Source: Anthropogastromicrobium aceti (GTDB taxonomy: Bacteria > Bacillota > Clostridia > Lachnospirales > Lachnospiraceae). From it: a stretch of DNA of 62,943 nt. Under the pieces are notes generated by a model. That model was not told the origin of the DNA, searched no databases, and saw nothing but the letters and a program-made list of their open reading frames with translations. This document shows positions 48,909-57,463 of this stretch, in pieces; within the stretch, counting starts at the first letter, position 1; every line of letters starts with the position of its first letter. Position numbers and translations under genes: made by a program. The stretch is from the NCBI RefSeq assembly GCF_025567095.1, contig NZ_JAOQJH010000021.1. One strand, 5' to 3'.

Positions 48909-51338
48909 TTATAAAGTAATTCCAATATAAGCTGCTGCAAGTTTTACAATATAAGTTATAAACTTGATCAAATACTCTTCAATACGCTCTAACAAGCTAT
49001 ATTGAACTGTCGATTCTTCTTGTACAGCAACCTCTGTCTGTGAAACACTTTCTTCTGTCTGTTCTTGCGTCTGTGCTTCAGTTTCAAACGTCTCAGGCTC
49101 ATTTAATTTCTCTGCTTCATGAGATTCCTGTTCTTCAGTCTGTGTACTTTCTGGCTCTGTATCAGCTGAATAAATATTTGTTTCATCAATAGTTACTTCC
49201 TCAGCCTGATATTGACTAAGCGCTGCGTTCATCAAATCTGCTGTATAGCTCGCACTGCTGTAAACTGCCGCTGAATTATATTTCCAATTCAATACGCCTT
49301 TTTCAACATAATAAGATTTACCATTGTAAATACAGCTTCCAGTATAATTCCAGTTGACCTGTCCCTTTGTAATGTAATACCATACGCCGCTGTGCTGACA
49401 AAGACCTGTATAGTTCCAGTCTAACGCACCATTTTTTATGTAAAACCAAATCGTATCATACTGACAAAGGCCAGTATACTCCCAATCAACTGAACCTTGT
49501 CTTACATAATACCATACTCCATTATACTGAGCTAACCCAGTATAACTCCAATCTGCTGTTCCACCCTTCACATAATACCAGCTGCCATTATAAACTGACA
49601 AACCTGAATATGCAGTATTACGTACACCTTTTTGAACATAGTACCAGTTTCCACCATTATAAATAAGACCTGAATAACTTGTATTCTGCACACCATTAAT
49701 TAAATACACCTGATCACTTCCAGATGCTGCAAAACCAGTATAGCTTGTGTCAACCTGATTATTAGTATAATAGCGCCATACCCCATCCGAATCCTTTAAA
49801 AGACCATTTTTACTGGTAACAGTATTTTGTCCTGCATATGCAGTCTGACTAAAGACTGGATACAAGAATACACAATCTGCACTAGTCGTCCATTTTCCAC
49901 TTGGAATATGAGTATTTCCAAATTTCTTTGTTCCAAATGCTGCTGATGAGTATGTTTCTGAACCTACTAAGAAAAAGTCGTACATAGTGGTAGACTGATC
50001 ATCCCACGTAGCATCCACTGCGTACCATACGCCATTTTCCATTTGAACATAATTCCACATATGATATTCTCCACTGTCTGTTACACCAGTAACAAGCACA
50101 CATGGAATACCATATTTATTGCACTGGAGCTTCATCATCTTTGCATATCCAGCACAAACAGTTTCAATCTTTCCATCACCATCTGCGTCATAATATAGAC
50201 TATATGGCGTCTGATAATACTGATTTCCGATATTTTGCGTATTATTTTCATAGCTGACCATACTGCAAATCTTGTCATGAACTGCCTTTACTTTATCATA
50301 TGTAGTTGCATTTGCTGGAAGCATAGCATCAATCTGTGATTTTGTTCCATCAAACAATGGATTTACTTTACTTCCTGTAAGTACCCCAGTATCCTTAGTA
50401 GGTGTTATGGTAAATGTACTTCCTGCAAGCTCAAGATCTGTTATAATACTTGTTTCGCCTGACTCGAACAGCGGTGTATATACACTATAACCAATAGTAT
50501 ATTTTGCACCTGAAAGCCATACTAACTCTGGATGATCATATGTCAATGCTAAATATGCTGGAGTTACATAACTGCCAAGCCATGCAAAAATTGCCTGCTT
50601 TGTTTCTTCTGAATATACAGCCTTACCATTGGCTCCCTTTGTTACCTTCTGATTTTCAAAAATTTTTGTCAGCTTCAACTTCATCTTTGCTGTACTGGCA
50701 CTACTTTTATTTGCTTCGTAAATCGCATTATAGATACGCTTAGATGTTGCATCAAGCTGATCATAATAGTTTCCAGTTGCTGAACTGATTCCTGCCATTC
50801 CTAAATAAATTGGATTTCTGTCTACTATCATATCAAATGAAAATGTCTTTACAAACTCATCTCCAATTTCATAAATATCAGAATCCATATCTTCATCAGT
50901 TGAATCTACAAATGCATCCGTTGAGCACTCAGTTGTCTCATCCTCACTATTAGATTTCTGTACCAGTTCTGGCAAATTCTCATTTACTGTTTCCTGAGTC
51001 TGCTCTTCTATACTTTCACTTGCCGTTTCCTGAGTTTGTTCTTGTGTACTTTCGCTTTCTACTTCCTGAGTCTGTTCTTGTGTACTTTCGCTTTCTGCTT
51101 CCTGAGTCTGTTCTTCTATACTTTCAGTTATCGTTTCTGACGTCAGTTCTAATATTTCGGGATCAGTACCATTAACTAGTTCCTCTGATAACTCAGAAGA
51201 TGATTCTGACAACATTTCCTGACTTAGTACTTCCTGCGATGTCTGTTCTTCTTGTGCATAAGTTGCCGATCCTGCCAACATAACCAAAGCAGTAAACAAT
51301 GATGCGGCTCGTTTCAATAATGCCTTATTTTTTCTCAT
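48909..51338 (-). CDS. Large surface protein with transglutaminase-like domain and 22-residue repeats
   Basis: This 809-residue exported protein has a signal peptide (about 1-28), a Glu/Gln/Ser/Thr-rich region with four 12-residue repeats (about 74-122), and a transglutaminase/protease-like domain (about 340-460) with the triad C395 (ETVCAGYAK), H426 (EYHMWNY) and D442 (VDATWDD). About seven tandem 22-residue repeats of the form GL.xYNGxWYYVxxGxxDWxYT follow (about 535-690), resembling cell-wall-binding repeats. The tail is again Glu/Gln-rich and ends in an amphipathic helix; there is no LPXTG signal. A c-di-GMP-I riboswitch precedes it, suggesting a role in the sessile or surface state. Start ATG at 51338 follows GAGGGAG. 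Confidence 0.88.
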   Translation of the reverse strand: MRKNKALLKRAASLFTALVMLAGSATYAQEEQTSQEVLSQEMLSESSSELSEELVNGTDPEILELTSETITESIEEQTQEAESESTQEQTQEVESESTQEQTQETASESIEEQTQETVNENLPELVQKSNSEDETTECSTDAFVDSTDEDMDSDIYEIGDEFVKTFSFDMIVDRNPIYLGMAGISSATGNYYDQLDATSKRIYNAIYEANKSSASTAKMKLKLTKIFENQKVTKGANGKAVYSEETKQAIFAWLGSYVTPAYLALTYDHPELVWLSGAKYTIGYSVYTPLFESGETSIITDLELAGSTFTITPTKDTGVLTGSKVNPLFDGTKSQIDAMLPANATTYDKVKAVHDKICSMVSYENNTQNIGNQYYQTPYSLYYDADGDGKIETVCAGYAKMMKLQCNKYGIPCVLVTGVTDSGEYHMWNYVQMENGVWYAVDATWDDQSTTMYDFFLVGSETYSSAAFGTKKFGNTHIPSGKWTTSADCVFLYPVFSQTAYAGQNTVTSKNGLLKDSDGVWRYYTNNQVDTSYTGFAASGSDQVYLINGVQNTSYSGLIYNGGNWYYVQKGVRNTAYSGLSVYNGSWYYVKGGTADWSYTGLAQYNGVWYYVRQGSVDWEYTGLCQYDTIWFYIKNGALDWNYTGLCQHSGVWYYITKGQVNWNYTGSCIYNGKSYYVEKGVLNWKYNSAAVYSSASYTADLMNAALSQYQAEEVTIDETNIYSADTEPESTQTEEQESHEAEKLNEPETFETEAQTQEQTEESVSQTEVAVQEESTVQYSLLERIEEYLIKFITYIVKLAAAYIGITL
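50993..51136 (-). repeat. Four tandem 36-bp coding repeats
   Basis: Units begin at 50993, 51029, 51065 and 51101, each starting CCTGAGTYTG on the plus strand and differing at a few positions. They encode the 12-residue E/Q/S/T units of the surface protein. Copy number may vary between strains by slippage. Confidence 0.8.
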
Positions 51339-51389
51339 CCAGTACTCCCTCTTTCTATTGTATCTCTAGACAATTACTTCTTAATACTA

Positions 51390-51411
51390 AAAAATCACAG
51401 AGTTTCCCCTG
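51390..51411 (-). terminator. Expression-platform terminator of the c-di-GMP riboswitch
   Basis: The hairpin CAGGG-GAAA-CTCTG is followed by TGATTTTTTA on the minus strand, directly downstream of the aptamer. The preceding CTGC/GCAG pairing could act as an alternative stem. Which ligand state allows read-through is not evident. Confidence 0.6.
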
Positions 51412-51423
51412 CAATTTTTAACT

Positions 51424-51500
51424 GCAGCTGGCTGACATTTTACAGTCCCTATAGCTTTGCGTCACTGCCTTTCGACAGCTTTGCCAAACTTTTTTTGTGA
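51424..51500 (-). promoter_or_regulatory. c-di-GMP-I (GEMM-I) riboswitch
   Basis: The minus strand contains the conserved core in order: GGCAAAGCTGTC, a GAAA tetraloop closing a 5-bp stem with GGCAG, then TGACGCAAAGCTATAGGGAC and, after a short AT-rich loop, ATGTCAGCCAGCTGC. The stem-GAAA-stem, GACGCAAAGC, and GGG...CAGCC elements match the GEMM-I layout known from Vibrio and Clostridioides. It sits about 90-160 bases upstream of the surface-protein gene, followed by a terminator hairpin. Confidence 0.9.
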
Positions 51501-51544
51501 AAAATCATCAAATGACTCTCCATTGTAACCTATCTCCGTTTTTA

Positions 51545-51573
51545 TTAGTATCACGCATCACCTTTTCTGTCAA
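51545..51573 (-). promoter_or_regulatory. Promoter of the riboswitch-surface protein unit
   Basis: Minus strand: -35 TTGACA at 51568-51573, 17-base spacer, weaker -10 TACTAA at 51545-51550. It is placed to transcribe the whole aptamer. Confidence 0.5.
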
Positions 51574-51616
51574 TAACTTTCTTCCAGATTCTTAACAATA
51601 TGACTCTTTTCAGTGC

Positions 51617-51646
51617 TTGACAGGCAATTTAAGCTTGTCTTATAAT
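51617..51646 (+). promoter_or_regulatory. Promoter of the FAD oxidoreductase gene
   Basis: Plus strand: -35 TTGACA at 51617-51622, 18-base spacer, -10 TATAAT at 51641-51646. This gives a leader of about 108 bases. No recognised riboswitch is in that leader. Confidence 0.75.
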
Positions 51647-51760
51647 AAATTATAATACAAGCGCACACTTCACTATGGGGCAAAAAGTTTCACCCTATTT
51701 TTCATTATATCATTTTTCCCCTGTGAAAAAAAGTCTTATTTGCGCGGAAATGAGGTTTTT

Positions 51761-53140
51761 ATGAAACATTACGATATTATTATTATCGGCGCCGGTCCTG
51801 GCGGTATTTTCTCCGCATACGAACTGGCAACCAAACGCCCTGATTTAAAAATCGCTGTATTTGAGGCTGGAAATCGTCTTGAGAAAAGAAAGTGCCCAAT
51901 TGACGGCAAGCGCGTAACAAAATGTATACACTGCAAAACCTGTGCTATCATGAATGGCTTTGGCGGTGCCGGTGCTTTCTCTGATGGAAAATATAATATT
52001 ACGAATGAATTTGGCGGCACACTTTACGAGTACATCGGAAAAAACAAAGCAACGGAACTTATGGAATATGTTGATGAAATCAATATGGCCTACGGTGGCG
52101 AGGGCACACGCCTATACTCTTCTGCAAATTCCAGCTTTAAACGTGTCTGTCTGCAGAACAACCTTCACCTTCTTGAGGCATCTGTCCGTCATCTCGGAAC
52201 AGACAAAAACTATGAAGTTCTCAGTAACCTTTATAATTTGTTAAAAGACAAGGTTAGTTTCTATTTCATGACACCAGTTCAGAATGTTGCAATCATGGAT
52301 AATGGTGACTATGAGATTATTACAGAGAATGAGACATATACATGTGAGAAATGTATTATCTCCGTTGGGCGAAGTGGAAGCAAATGGATGGAGCAAATCT
52401 GCCATAACCTTGAAATTCCAACAAATTCAAGCCGTGTTGACATTGGTGTTCGCGTAGAGCTTCCTGCTGAGGTATTTGCCCCGATCACAGATGAGCTCTA
52501 TGAAAGTAAGATTGTATATCAGACTGAAAAATATCAGGATCGTGTGCGTACCTTCTGCATGAATCCAAAGGGCGCTGTAGTTACAGAAAATACAAATGGT
52601 ATTATCACAGTAAACGGGCACAGCTATGAAAATCCTGCCCTTCACACAAAGAATACAAACTTTGCTCTGCTTGTTTCCAAACACTTTACTGAACCGTTTA
52701 AGGACAGCAATGAATACGGTGAGAGTATAGCTCGTCTGTCTAACATGCTTGGAGGCGGCGTTATGGTTCAGCGCTTTGGTGATTTGATCCGCGGTCAGAG
52801 AAGTAACCCTAAGCGTATCGCAGAGTCTTTCCTTACACCAACTCTCGATGCTACGCCAGGCGATTTAAGCCTTGTAATGCCAAAGCGTATTCTCGATGGC
52901 ATCATTGAGATGATTTATGCGCTTGACAATATTGCTCCTGGTACTGCAAACGATGACACACTTCTCTATGGTGTCGAAGTTAAATTTTACAACATGGAGG
53001 TTCAGATCGACAATCATCTTGAGACTCGCCACAAAAATCTCTTTGTAATCGGTGACGGCAGCGGTGTTACTCACTCTCTGTCCCATGCATCTGCAAGCGG
53101 CATCTATGTTGCACGCCATCTGCTCAGTGAAATTGAATAA
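51761..53140 (+). CDS. NAD(P)/FAD-dependent oxidoreductase
   Basis: This 459-residue flavoprotein has an N-terminal FAD-binding Rossmann motif (DIIIIGAGPGGIFSAYELA), a cysteine cluster KCIHCKTCAIMNGFGGAGAF near 58-77, and the C-terminal FAD motif NLFVIGDGSGVTHSLSHA. It resembles the uncharacterised FAD dehydrogenase group (COG2509). Reaction and substrate are unknown. Start ATG at 51761 follows ATGAGGTTTTT. It is a single-gene unit between a strong promoter and a terminator. Confidence 0.88.
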   Translation: MKHYDIIIIGAGPGGIFSAYELATKRPDLKIAVFEAGNRLEKRKCPIDGKRVTKCIHCKTCAIMNGFGGAGAFSDGKYNITNEFGGTLYEYIGKNKATELMEYVDEINMAYGGEGTRLYSSANSSFKRVCLQNNLHLLEASVRHLGTDKNYEVLSNLYNLLKDKVSFYFMTPVQNVAIMDNGDYEIITENETYTCEKCIISVGRSGSKWMEQICHNLEIPTNSSRVDIGVRVELPAEVFAPITDELYESKIVYQTEKYQDRVRTFCMNPKGAVVTENTNGIITVNGHSYENPALHTKNTNFALLVSKHFTEPFKDSNEYGESIARLSNMLGGGVMVQRFGDLIRGQRSNPKRIAESFLTPTLDATPGDLSLVMPKRILDGIIEMIYALDNIAPGTANDDTLLYGVEVKFYNMEVQIDNHLETRHKNLFVIGDGSGVTHSLSHASASGIYVARHLLSEIE

Positions 53141-53148
53141 TTAAAGAA

Positions 53149-53187
53149 AAGAGCCTCTGGGGACATGTACTGTCCCCGATGGCTCTT
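53149..53187. terminator. Bidirectional terminator with GGGGACA palindrome
   Basis: An outer stem AAGAGCC/GGCTCTT and an inner stem GGGGACA/TGTCCCC sit between the convergent FAD oxidoreductase and rsmI genes. The minus strand continues TTTTCTTTAATT. The inner palindrome resembles that in the 37.7 kb leader. Confidence 0.8.
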
Positions 53188-54034
53188 AGTTACTTTCTGA
53201 CTTTAACAATGCCTGATAAATATCTCTTTTGCTGACACCGCGATCCTTCGCAACCTGCTTCATCGCATCCTTGCGGTTCATATCTTCATACAGCGCCATG
53301 TGCTCTTCAATTGTCATTTCTTCCCATGACTGCTGTTTTTGCTTATTTAAATCTTCTCTGTCAGCTCCCTCAATGATAATTACGCACTCACCTCTCGGCT
53401 CCTCTATGTCGCGATAATGAGCTAATGCACCATCTAACGTATCTGCATAGACAGTCTCATGCTTCTTAGTAAGCTCTCTGCATATACGAACCTTTCTTGA
53501 TCCGAGTGTCTTAAAAAGCTCCTCAAGCGTCTTTACGAGGTGATGAGGTGCTTCATAAAGAATAACAGTTCTTGTCTCATCCTGTAATTCCTCAAGAATT
53601 TGCGCACGCTGCTTTTTATCTGCTGGAAGAAATGCCTCAAATGCAAATCTTCTTGTAGATAAACCAGACATAGTAAGTGCGGTTATACATGCAGCAGGGC
53701 CGGGAAGAGATGTCACCTTAATCCCTGCCTCATAACACTTTTGAACCAGAACCTCACCTGGATCAGAAATGCCTGGCGTTCCTGCATCTGTAATGCAGGC
53801 AATATTTTTGCCATCCAGCATCAAACCAACCAGATATTCAGCCTTATCATATTTATTGTATTCATGATAGCTTGTCATTGGCGTATGAATATCAAAATGA
53901 TTCAGAAGCTTTTGACTATTTCTTGTATCCTCTGCTGCAATAAGATCTACTTCCTTTAGCGTGCGCAGCACGCGAAATGTGATATCCTCAAGATTTCCAA
54001 TCGGAGTTGCACACAGATAAAGCATTCCTGCCAT
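53186..54034 (-). CDS. rsmI: 16S rRNA (cytidine(1402)-2'-O)-methyltransferase
   Basis: This 282-residue SAM-dependent enzyme methylates the ribose of C1402 in the 16S rRNA decoding centre. Family motifs are LYLCATPIGNLEDIT, AEDTRNSQKLL, ITDAGTPGISDPG and SLPGPAACITALTMSG. The length is normal. Start ATG at 54034 is 6 bases after GGAAG. It ends the conserved block decarboxylase-kinase-holB-ricT-trmN6-rsmI. Confidence 0.95.
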   Translation of the reverse strand: MAGMLYLCATPIGNLEDITFRVLRTLKEVDLIAAEDTRNSQKLLNHFDIHTPMTSYHEYNKYDKAEYLVGLMLDGKNIACITDAGTPGISDPGEVLVQKCYEAGIKVTSLPGPAACITALTMSGLSTRRFAFEAFLPADKKQRAQILEELQDETRTVILYEAPHHLVKTLEELFKTLGSRKVRICRELTKKHETVYADTLDGALAHYRDIEEPRGECVIIIEGADREDLNKQKQQSWEEMTIEEHMALYEDMNRKDAMKQVAKDRGVSKRDIYQALLKSESN

Positions 54035-54069
54035 AACTTTCTTCCTTCCATTTTCATGTTTGTATCTTT

Positions 54070-54810
54070 TCAGAGCCTTCCGTGAATCATTTTGATCTGT
54101 TTGCTCTCTTGTCCATCTTCATCAAACAATACAAGAGGCGCTTCGACACGAATCTGCGTATTGCCGCCACGGATTCCTTCTATCAACACCAGATTAGCCT
54201 CCTGCGATGCCTTTGGATGCACCATACAAAGGCGCCTAGGTGACATTTTATATTGCTTCATCAGACATATGATATCTCCAAGACGATATGGTCGATGCAC
54301 CATATACATACGTCCTCCGGCCACCAATACATTCGCACTCTCACGAATCACATCCTCTAAGCTGCATAAAATTTCATGACGCGATACTGCCTTACTGTAA
54401 TCAGCACCTACAAGGCCGCTTCCACCTGCCATATACGGTGGGTTGACTGTAACTACGTTAAAAACACCTTTTCCAAAAAGAGTCTTTGTATTTTTCAAAT
54501 CACCACAGATAATTGATACCTTATCCCCTAGATGATTTAACACCACACTTCGAGATGCCATTTTTGCAACTTCCTCTTGGATCTCTAGACCAGTAAAATG
54601 CGATGCCGCTGTCTTTGCCGTCATTAAAATAGGAACCACACCTGTCCCCGTACAAAAATCCAGCACACGCTCTCCCTCAGAAGCCTTTGCAAACCACGAT
54701 AGGAGCACTGCATCCACGCCATAGCAGAAACGTCCCGGATGCTGAATCAGCATTAACCCATTGCGCTCTAAATCGTCTAATCTCTCACCTGGCTTAAGCT
54801 CACTTATCAT
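54070..54810 (-). CDS. trmN6: tRNA1(Val) (adenine(37)-N6)-methyltransferase family protein
   Basis: This 246-residue SAM-dependent methyltransferase has the binding loop DFCTGTGVVPI and the amino-methyltransferase motif NPPYMAGG, which together indicate N6-adenine methylation of tRNA, as for YfiC/YabB. ATG at 54810 lies inside the 3' end of ricT (11-bp overlap) with AAGGAAGG upstream, so translation is coupled. The position after ricT matches the yabB position in Bacillus. Confidence 0.9.
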   Translation of the reverse strand: MISELKPGERLDDLERNGLMLIQHPGRFCYGVDAVLLSWFAKASEGERVLDFCTGTGVVPILMTAKTAASHFTGLEIQEEVAKMASRSVVLNHLGDKVSIICGDLKNTKTLFGKGVFNVVTVNPPYMAGGSGLVGADYSKAVSRHEILCSLEDVIRESANVLVAGGRMYMVHRPYRLGDIICLMKQYKMSPRRLCMVHPKASQEANLVLIEGIRGGNTQIRVEAPLVLFDEDGQESKQIKMIHGRL

Positions 54811-55720
54811 TAAGCTTAGACCTTCCTTCCCTCTTGTCAAGCCTGTCTAAATCTTCAAGCTCCTTTAATTCCTTATCGGACAGCTGCGTTTTTTCCCTTC
54901 TCTTATGAGGACGGAATTTCAGCTGAGAAACCTTGTATTCACGAATTTCCTTCTCATCCTTATTTACGGTAACGATGACTTTTACTTCCTGGCGAAGCAC
55001 ACTTACACTGGAAACCTCTCCCTTTAGTCCGTCATCTGTCGTCACATAATCACCTACACTTGGAAGCTTACTGTTTAAATACTCGTATGTCTCCTCCTCG
55101 TTCTTTAAACAACACATCAATCGTCCGCAGACACCGGAAATTTTCACAGGATTTAAAGACAAATTTTGTTCCTTTGCCATCTTGATAGAAACTGGCGCAA
55201 ATTCTGATAAATATGAATTACAGCACAATGGTCTTCCGCAGCTGCCAATTCCACCAATAATCTTTGCCTCATCACGCACACCAATCTGACGAAGTTCAAT
55301 ACGAGTACGAAATACCGATGCCAGATCCTTTACAAGCTCACGAAAATCAACTCTTCCATCTGCCGTAAAGTAAAAAAGAACCTTATTATTGTCAAACGTA
55401 TACTCTGCATCAATAAGCTTCATATCAAGACCATGCTTTGCGATTTTTTCCTTACAGATCTTAAATGCATCCTTTTCCTTCTGTCTGTTTTCATCTGCAA
55501 CTGCATCGTCTTGTGGTGTAGCAATACGAATTACTGGCTTTAATGGCTGAAACACCTTTTCTTCATCCATATCTTTCACGCCAAGCACAACATAGCCATA
55601 CTCAACGCCTCTTGCTGTCTCTACAATAACATGCATTCCCGTTGTAATATCCATATCAAGCGGATTAAAATAATACACCTTTCCGGCTCTGCGGAAACGC
55701 ACACCGATGACCTTTATCAT
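54800..55720 (-). CDS. ricT: PSP1-domain regulator RicT (YaaT)
   Basis: This 306-residue protein has the PSP1 domain. Iron-sulfur ligands are visible in GSCGRPLCCNSYLSEF and CGRLMCCLKN. In Bacillus RicT forms the Y-complex with RicA and RicF, which affects RNase Y specificity, sporulation and biofilm formation. RicA and RicF are not nearby. The C-terminal tail is strongly charged. Start ATG at 55720. Confidence 0.94.
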   Translation of the reverse strand: MIKVIGVRFRRAGKVYYFNPLDMDITTGMHVIVETARGVEYGYVVLGVKDMDEEKVFQPLKPVIRIATPQDDAVADENRQKEKDAFKICKEKIAKHGLDMKLIDAEYTFDNNKVLFYFTADGRVDFRELVKDLASVFRTRIELRQIGVRDEAKIIGGIGSCGRPLCCNSYLSEFAPVSIKMAKEQNLSLNPVKISGVCGRLMCCLKNEEETYEYLNSKLPSVGDYVTTDDGLKGEVSSVSVLRQEVKVIVTVNKDEKEIREYKVSQLKFRPHKRREKTQLSDKELKELEDLDRLDKREGRSKLNDK

Positions 55721-55738
55721 AATTTTTCCAAACCTTTC

Positions 55739-56740
55739 CTATTTCTGGCACTCTCTGATCGTCAGCCACAAAAGCTCCAGCGTAAGCTGGAAATTTACAT
55801 TTGCGTCCAGTCTGGCTGACGCGGTATTTATAGCCTCCAGAATGCGGTTTATTTCATTATAACCACATGTCTGAGCAACCTTATTGATTGCGCTGTACTC
55901 CTCTGCAAAGATCAGAAGATTCGGATCTCTTGTTGCCTTAAAGATCAGAATATCCCGATACCACATCTGCATAAAACCAAAGCAGTCCTTAATGCTCAGT
56001 TTATATTCCTCAAGCTTTGCAATACTTTCAAGTAGCTCTGAAAATGGCATCTTAGAGGCTGTCTTTAATAATAGCATAATCGTCTGAATCATTGAAATAA
56101 AATCATCCGACTGTGCCAACTTCAATCCCTTTCCGATATTTCCCTGTGAGAATTTTTCAAGTGTTGGAATCTTATCCTCATCCACACCTTTTTCTCTCAT
56201 GTACGAAGTAAATGCTTCTGACTCAACTGGCTTCATATTCAGTACAATGCTTCTTGAAAGAATTGTTTCAAGCATTGATGCTGCATTTGTTGTAAGCAAT
56301 AAAATAATACCATAAGCCGGAGGCTCCTCTATTGTCTTTAAAAGAGCATTCTGTGCCTGAACAGACAGCTTTTGCGCCTCGTCTACAATATAAATCTTAT
56401 ACGGACTGCAATATGGCTTAATCTGGATATCTCCGATAATCTGAGTTCTGACGTCATCTACACCGATTACCGTTGGCTTCTCATGACCTGGAAAAATTAC
56501 ATCAGGATGATTACCGCTCAAAAATTGTGTGCATGAATGGCACACGCCGCACGGTCTGTTGGCAGGTTCTGCCTGACACTCCAATGTCTGTGCAAATGCC
56601 TTCGCCACCGTCATCTTTCCAAGACCATCCTCTCCGCTTATGACATAGCAGTGTGATACCTTCCCTGAAGAGATCGCATGTAAAAAATGTTCCTTTATCT
56701 GTTCATTTCCGATTAATTCTGAAAAACCGCCTGCATGCAT
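55739..56740 (-). CDS. holB: DNA polymerase III delta' subunit
   Basis: This 333-residue clamp-loader subunit helps open and load the sliding clamp. The AAA+ fold shows a modified Walker A (GEDGLGKMTVA), typical of delta' that does not hydrolyse ATP, a four-cysteine zinc module (LEC...CGVCHSC) and IYIVDEAQKLSVQAQNALLK with TIEEPP. Start ATG at 56740 lies 10 bases after GGAGG; two upstream in-frame ATGs have no site. It lies 18 bp before ricT. Confidence 0.94.
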   Translation of the reverse strand: MHAGGFSELIGNEQIKEHFLHAISSGKVSHCYVISGEDGLGKMTVAKAFAQTLECQAEPANRPCGVCHSCTQFLSGNHPDVIFPGHEKPTVIGVDDVRTQIIGDIQIKPYCSPYKIYIVDEAQKLSVQAQNALLKTIEEPPAYGIILLLTTNAASMLETILSRSIVLNMKPVESEAFTSYMREKGVDEDKIPTLEKFSQGNIGKGLKLAQSDDFISMIQTIMLLLKTASKMPFSELLESIAKLEEYKLSIKDCFGFMQMWYRDILIFKATRDPNLLIFAEEYSAINKVAQTCGYNEINRILEAINTASARLDANVNFQLTLELLWLTIRECQK

Positions 56741-56829
56741 ATCAAAATCGCCTCCCATCTTATCGTAACGATCCATTTTTCTGTTTATGAACTGCATTTA
56801 TCATAGCACAACTTTAATAAATAGTCTAG

Positions 56830-57411
56830 TTACAGTTCATGTTCAATGTATGATAAAACTTCTTTAAGACAGCACTCTCTATCCTCATTCTTAAAGCGTT
56901 TTATAATATTTGCAGCCTTTAGCTTTTCTTCAGAAAAATCGGCCTGATCAGCCAAAAAGCGTCTGCACATCTCCTCATATTTTGCAGTTTTTTGCGTGCG
57001 CTCTCTTGCAATAGCCCGCTCTAAGCGGAGCCCATCCTCTACCTCAAGATACACAGGAATCATAGTTTCTGCTCCAAAATGCGCACGAATCGGCACATAC
57101 GATTCAAGTGTTCCAATTGTCATATAAACAGAATTATCATCAAACTGTCCATCGTCTGCTGTTGCATAAATCCAATCACCGTATACGGTATGGTAAACAC
57201 GCTTTTCTATAATTTTTCCTTCGTTTTCCATTTGGGCAATCTCACTGTCTGTCACAAAGAAATATTCTCTTCCATTTTCTTCGTGATCGCGTATCGGTCT
57301 CGTCGTATACAATATGATTTCCTTTGGTGAAGGATTAAGTTTTTCCTTTACTTTTCTGTAGATAGTATCTTTTCCAGATGCACTCTTTCCCATAAAATAG
57401 ATAATTTTCAT
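56830..57411 (-). CDS. Guanylate kinase-like nucleotide kinase
   Basis: This 193-residue protein has the P-loop GKSASGKDT and the guanylate-kinase fold: TTRPIRDHEENGREYFFV for nucleotide binding, then VYGDWIYAT. The P-loop lacks the usual second Gly position of Gmk and the protein is diverged from housekeeping Gmk. It sits where Bacillus has tmk, between the decarboxylase and holB. It could phosphorylate a (d)NMP, with its true substrate open. Start ATG at 57411 follows AAAAGGAAAAGAAGAT. Confidence 0.82.
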   Translation of the reverse strand: MKIIYFMGKSASGKDTIYRKVKEKLNPSPKEIILYTTRPIRDHEENGREYFFVTDSEIAQMENEGKIIEKRVYHTVYGDWIYATADDGQFDDNSVYMTIGTLESYVPIRAHFGAETMIPVYLEVEDGLRLERAIARERTQKTAKYEEMCRRFLADQADFSEEKLKAANIIKRFKNEDRECCLKEVLSYIEHEL

Positions 57412-57463
57412 ATCTTCTTTTCCTTTTTGTTGTTTGTACTATTTAGCTTCTGTTTTTATGTTA

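Noticed and set aside
50993..51136. Four regularly spaced 36-bp repeats that could suggest a CRISPR array
   Set aside because: The units are directly adjacent with no spacers, stay in frame inside the surface-protein gene and encode 12-residue E/Q/S/T repeats.
51466..51478. A 0A-box-like TGTCGAA upstream of the surface protein
   Set aside because: It is the GAAA tetraloop and closing stem of the c-di-GMP riboswitch, so the match to a Spo0A site is explained by RNA structure.
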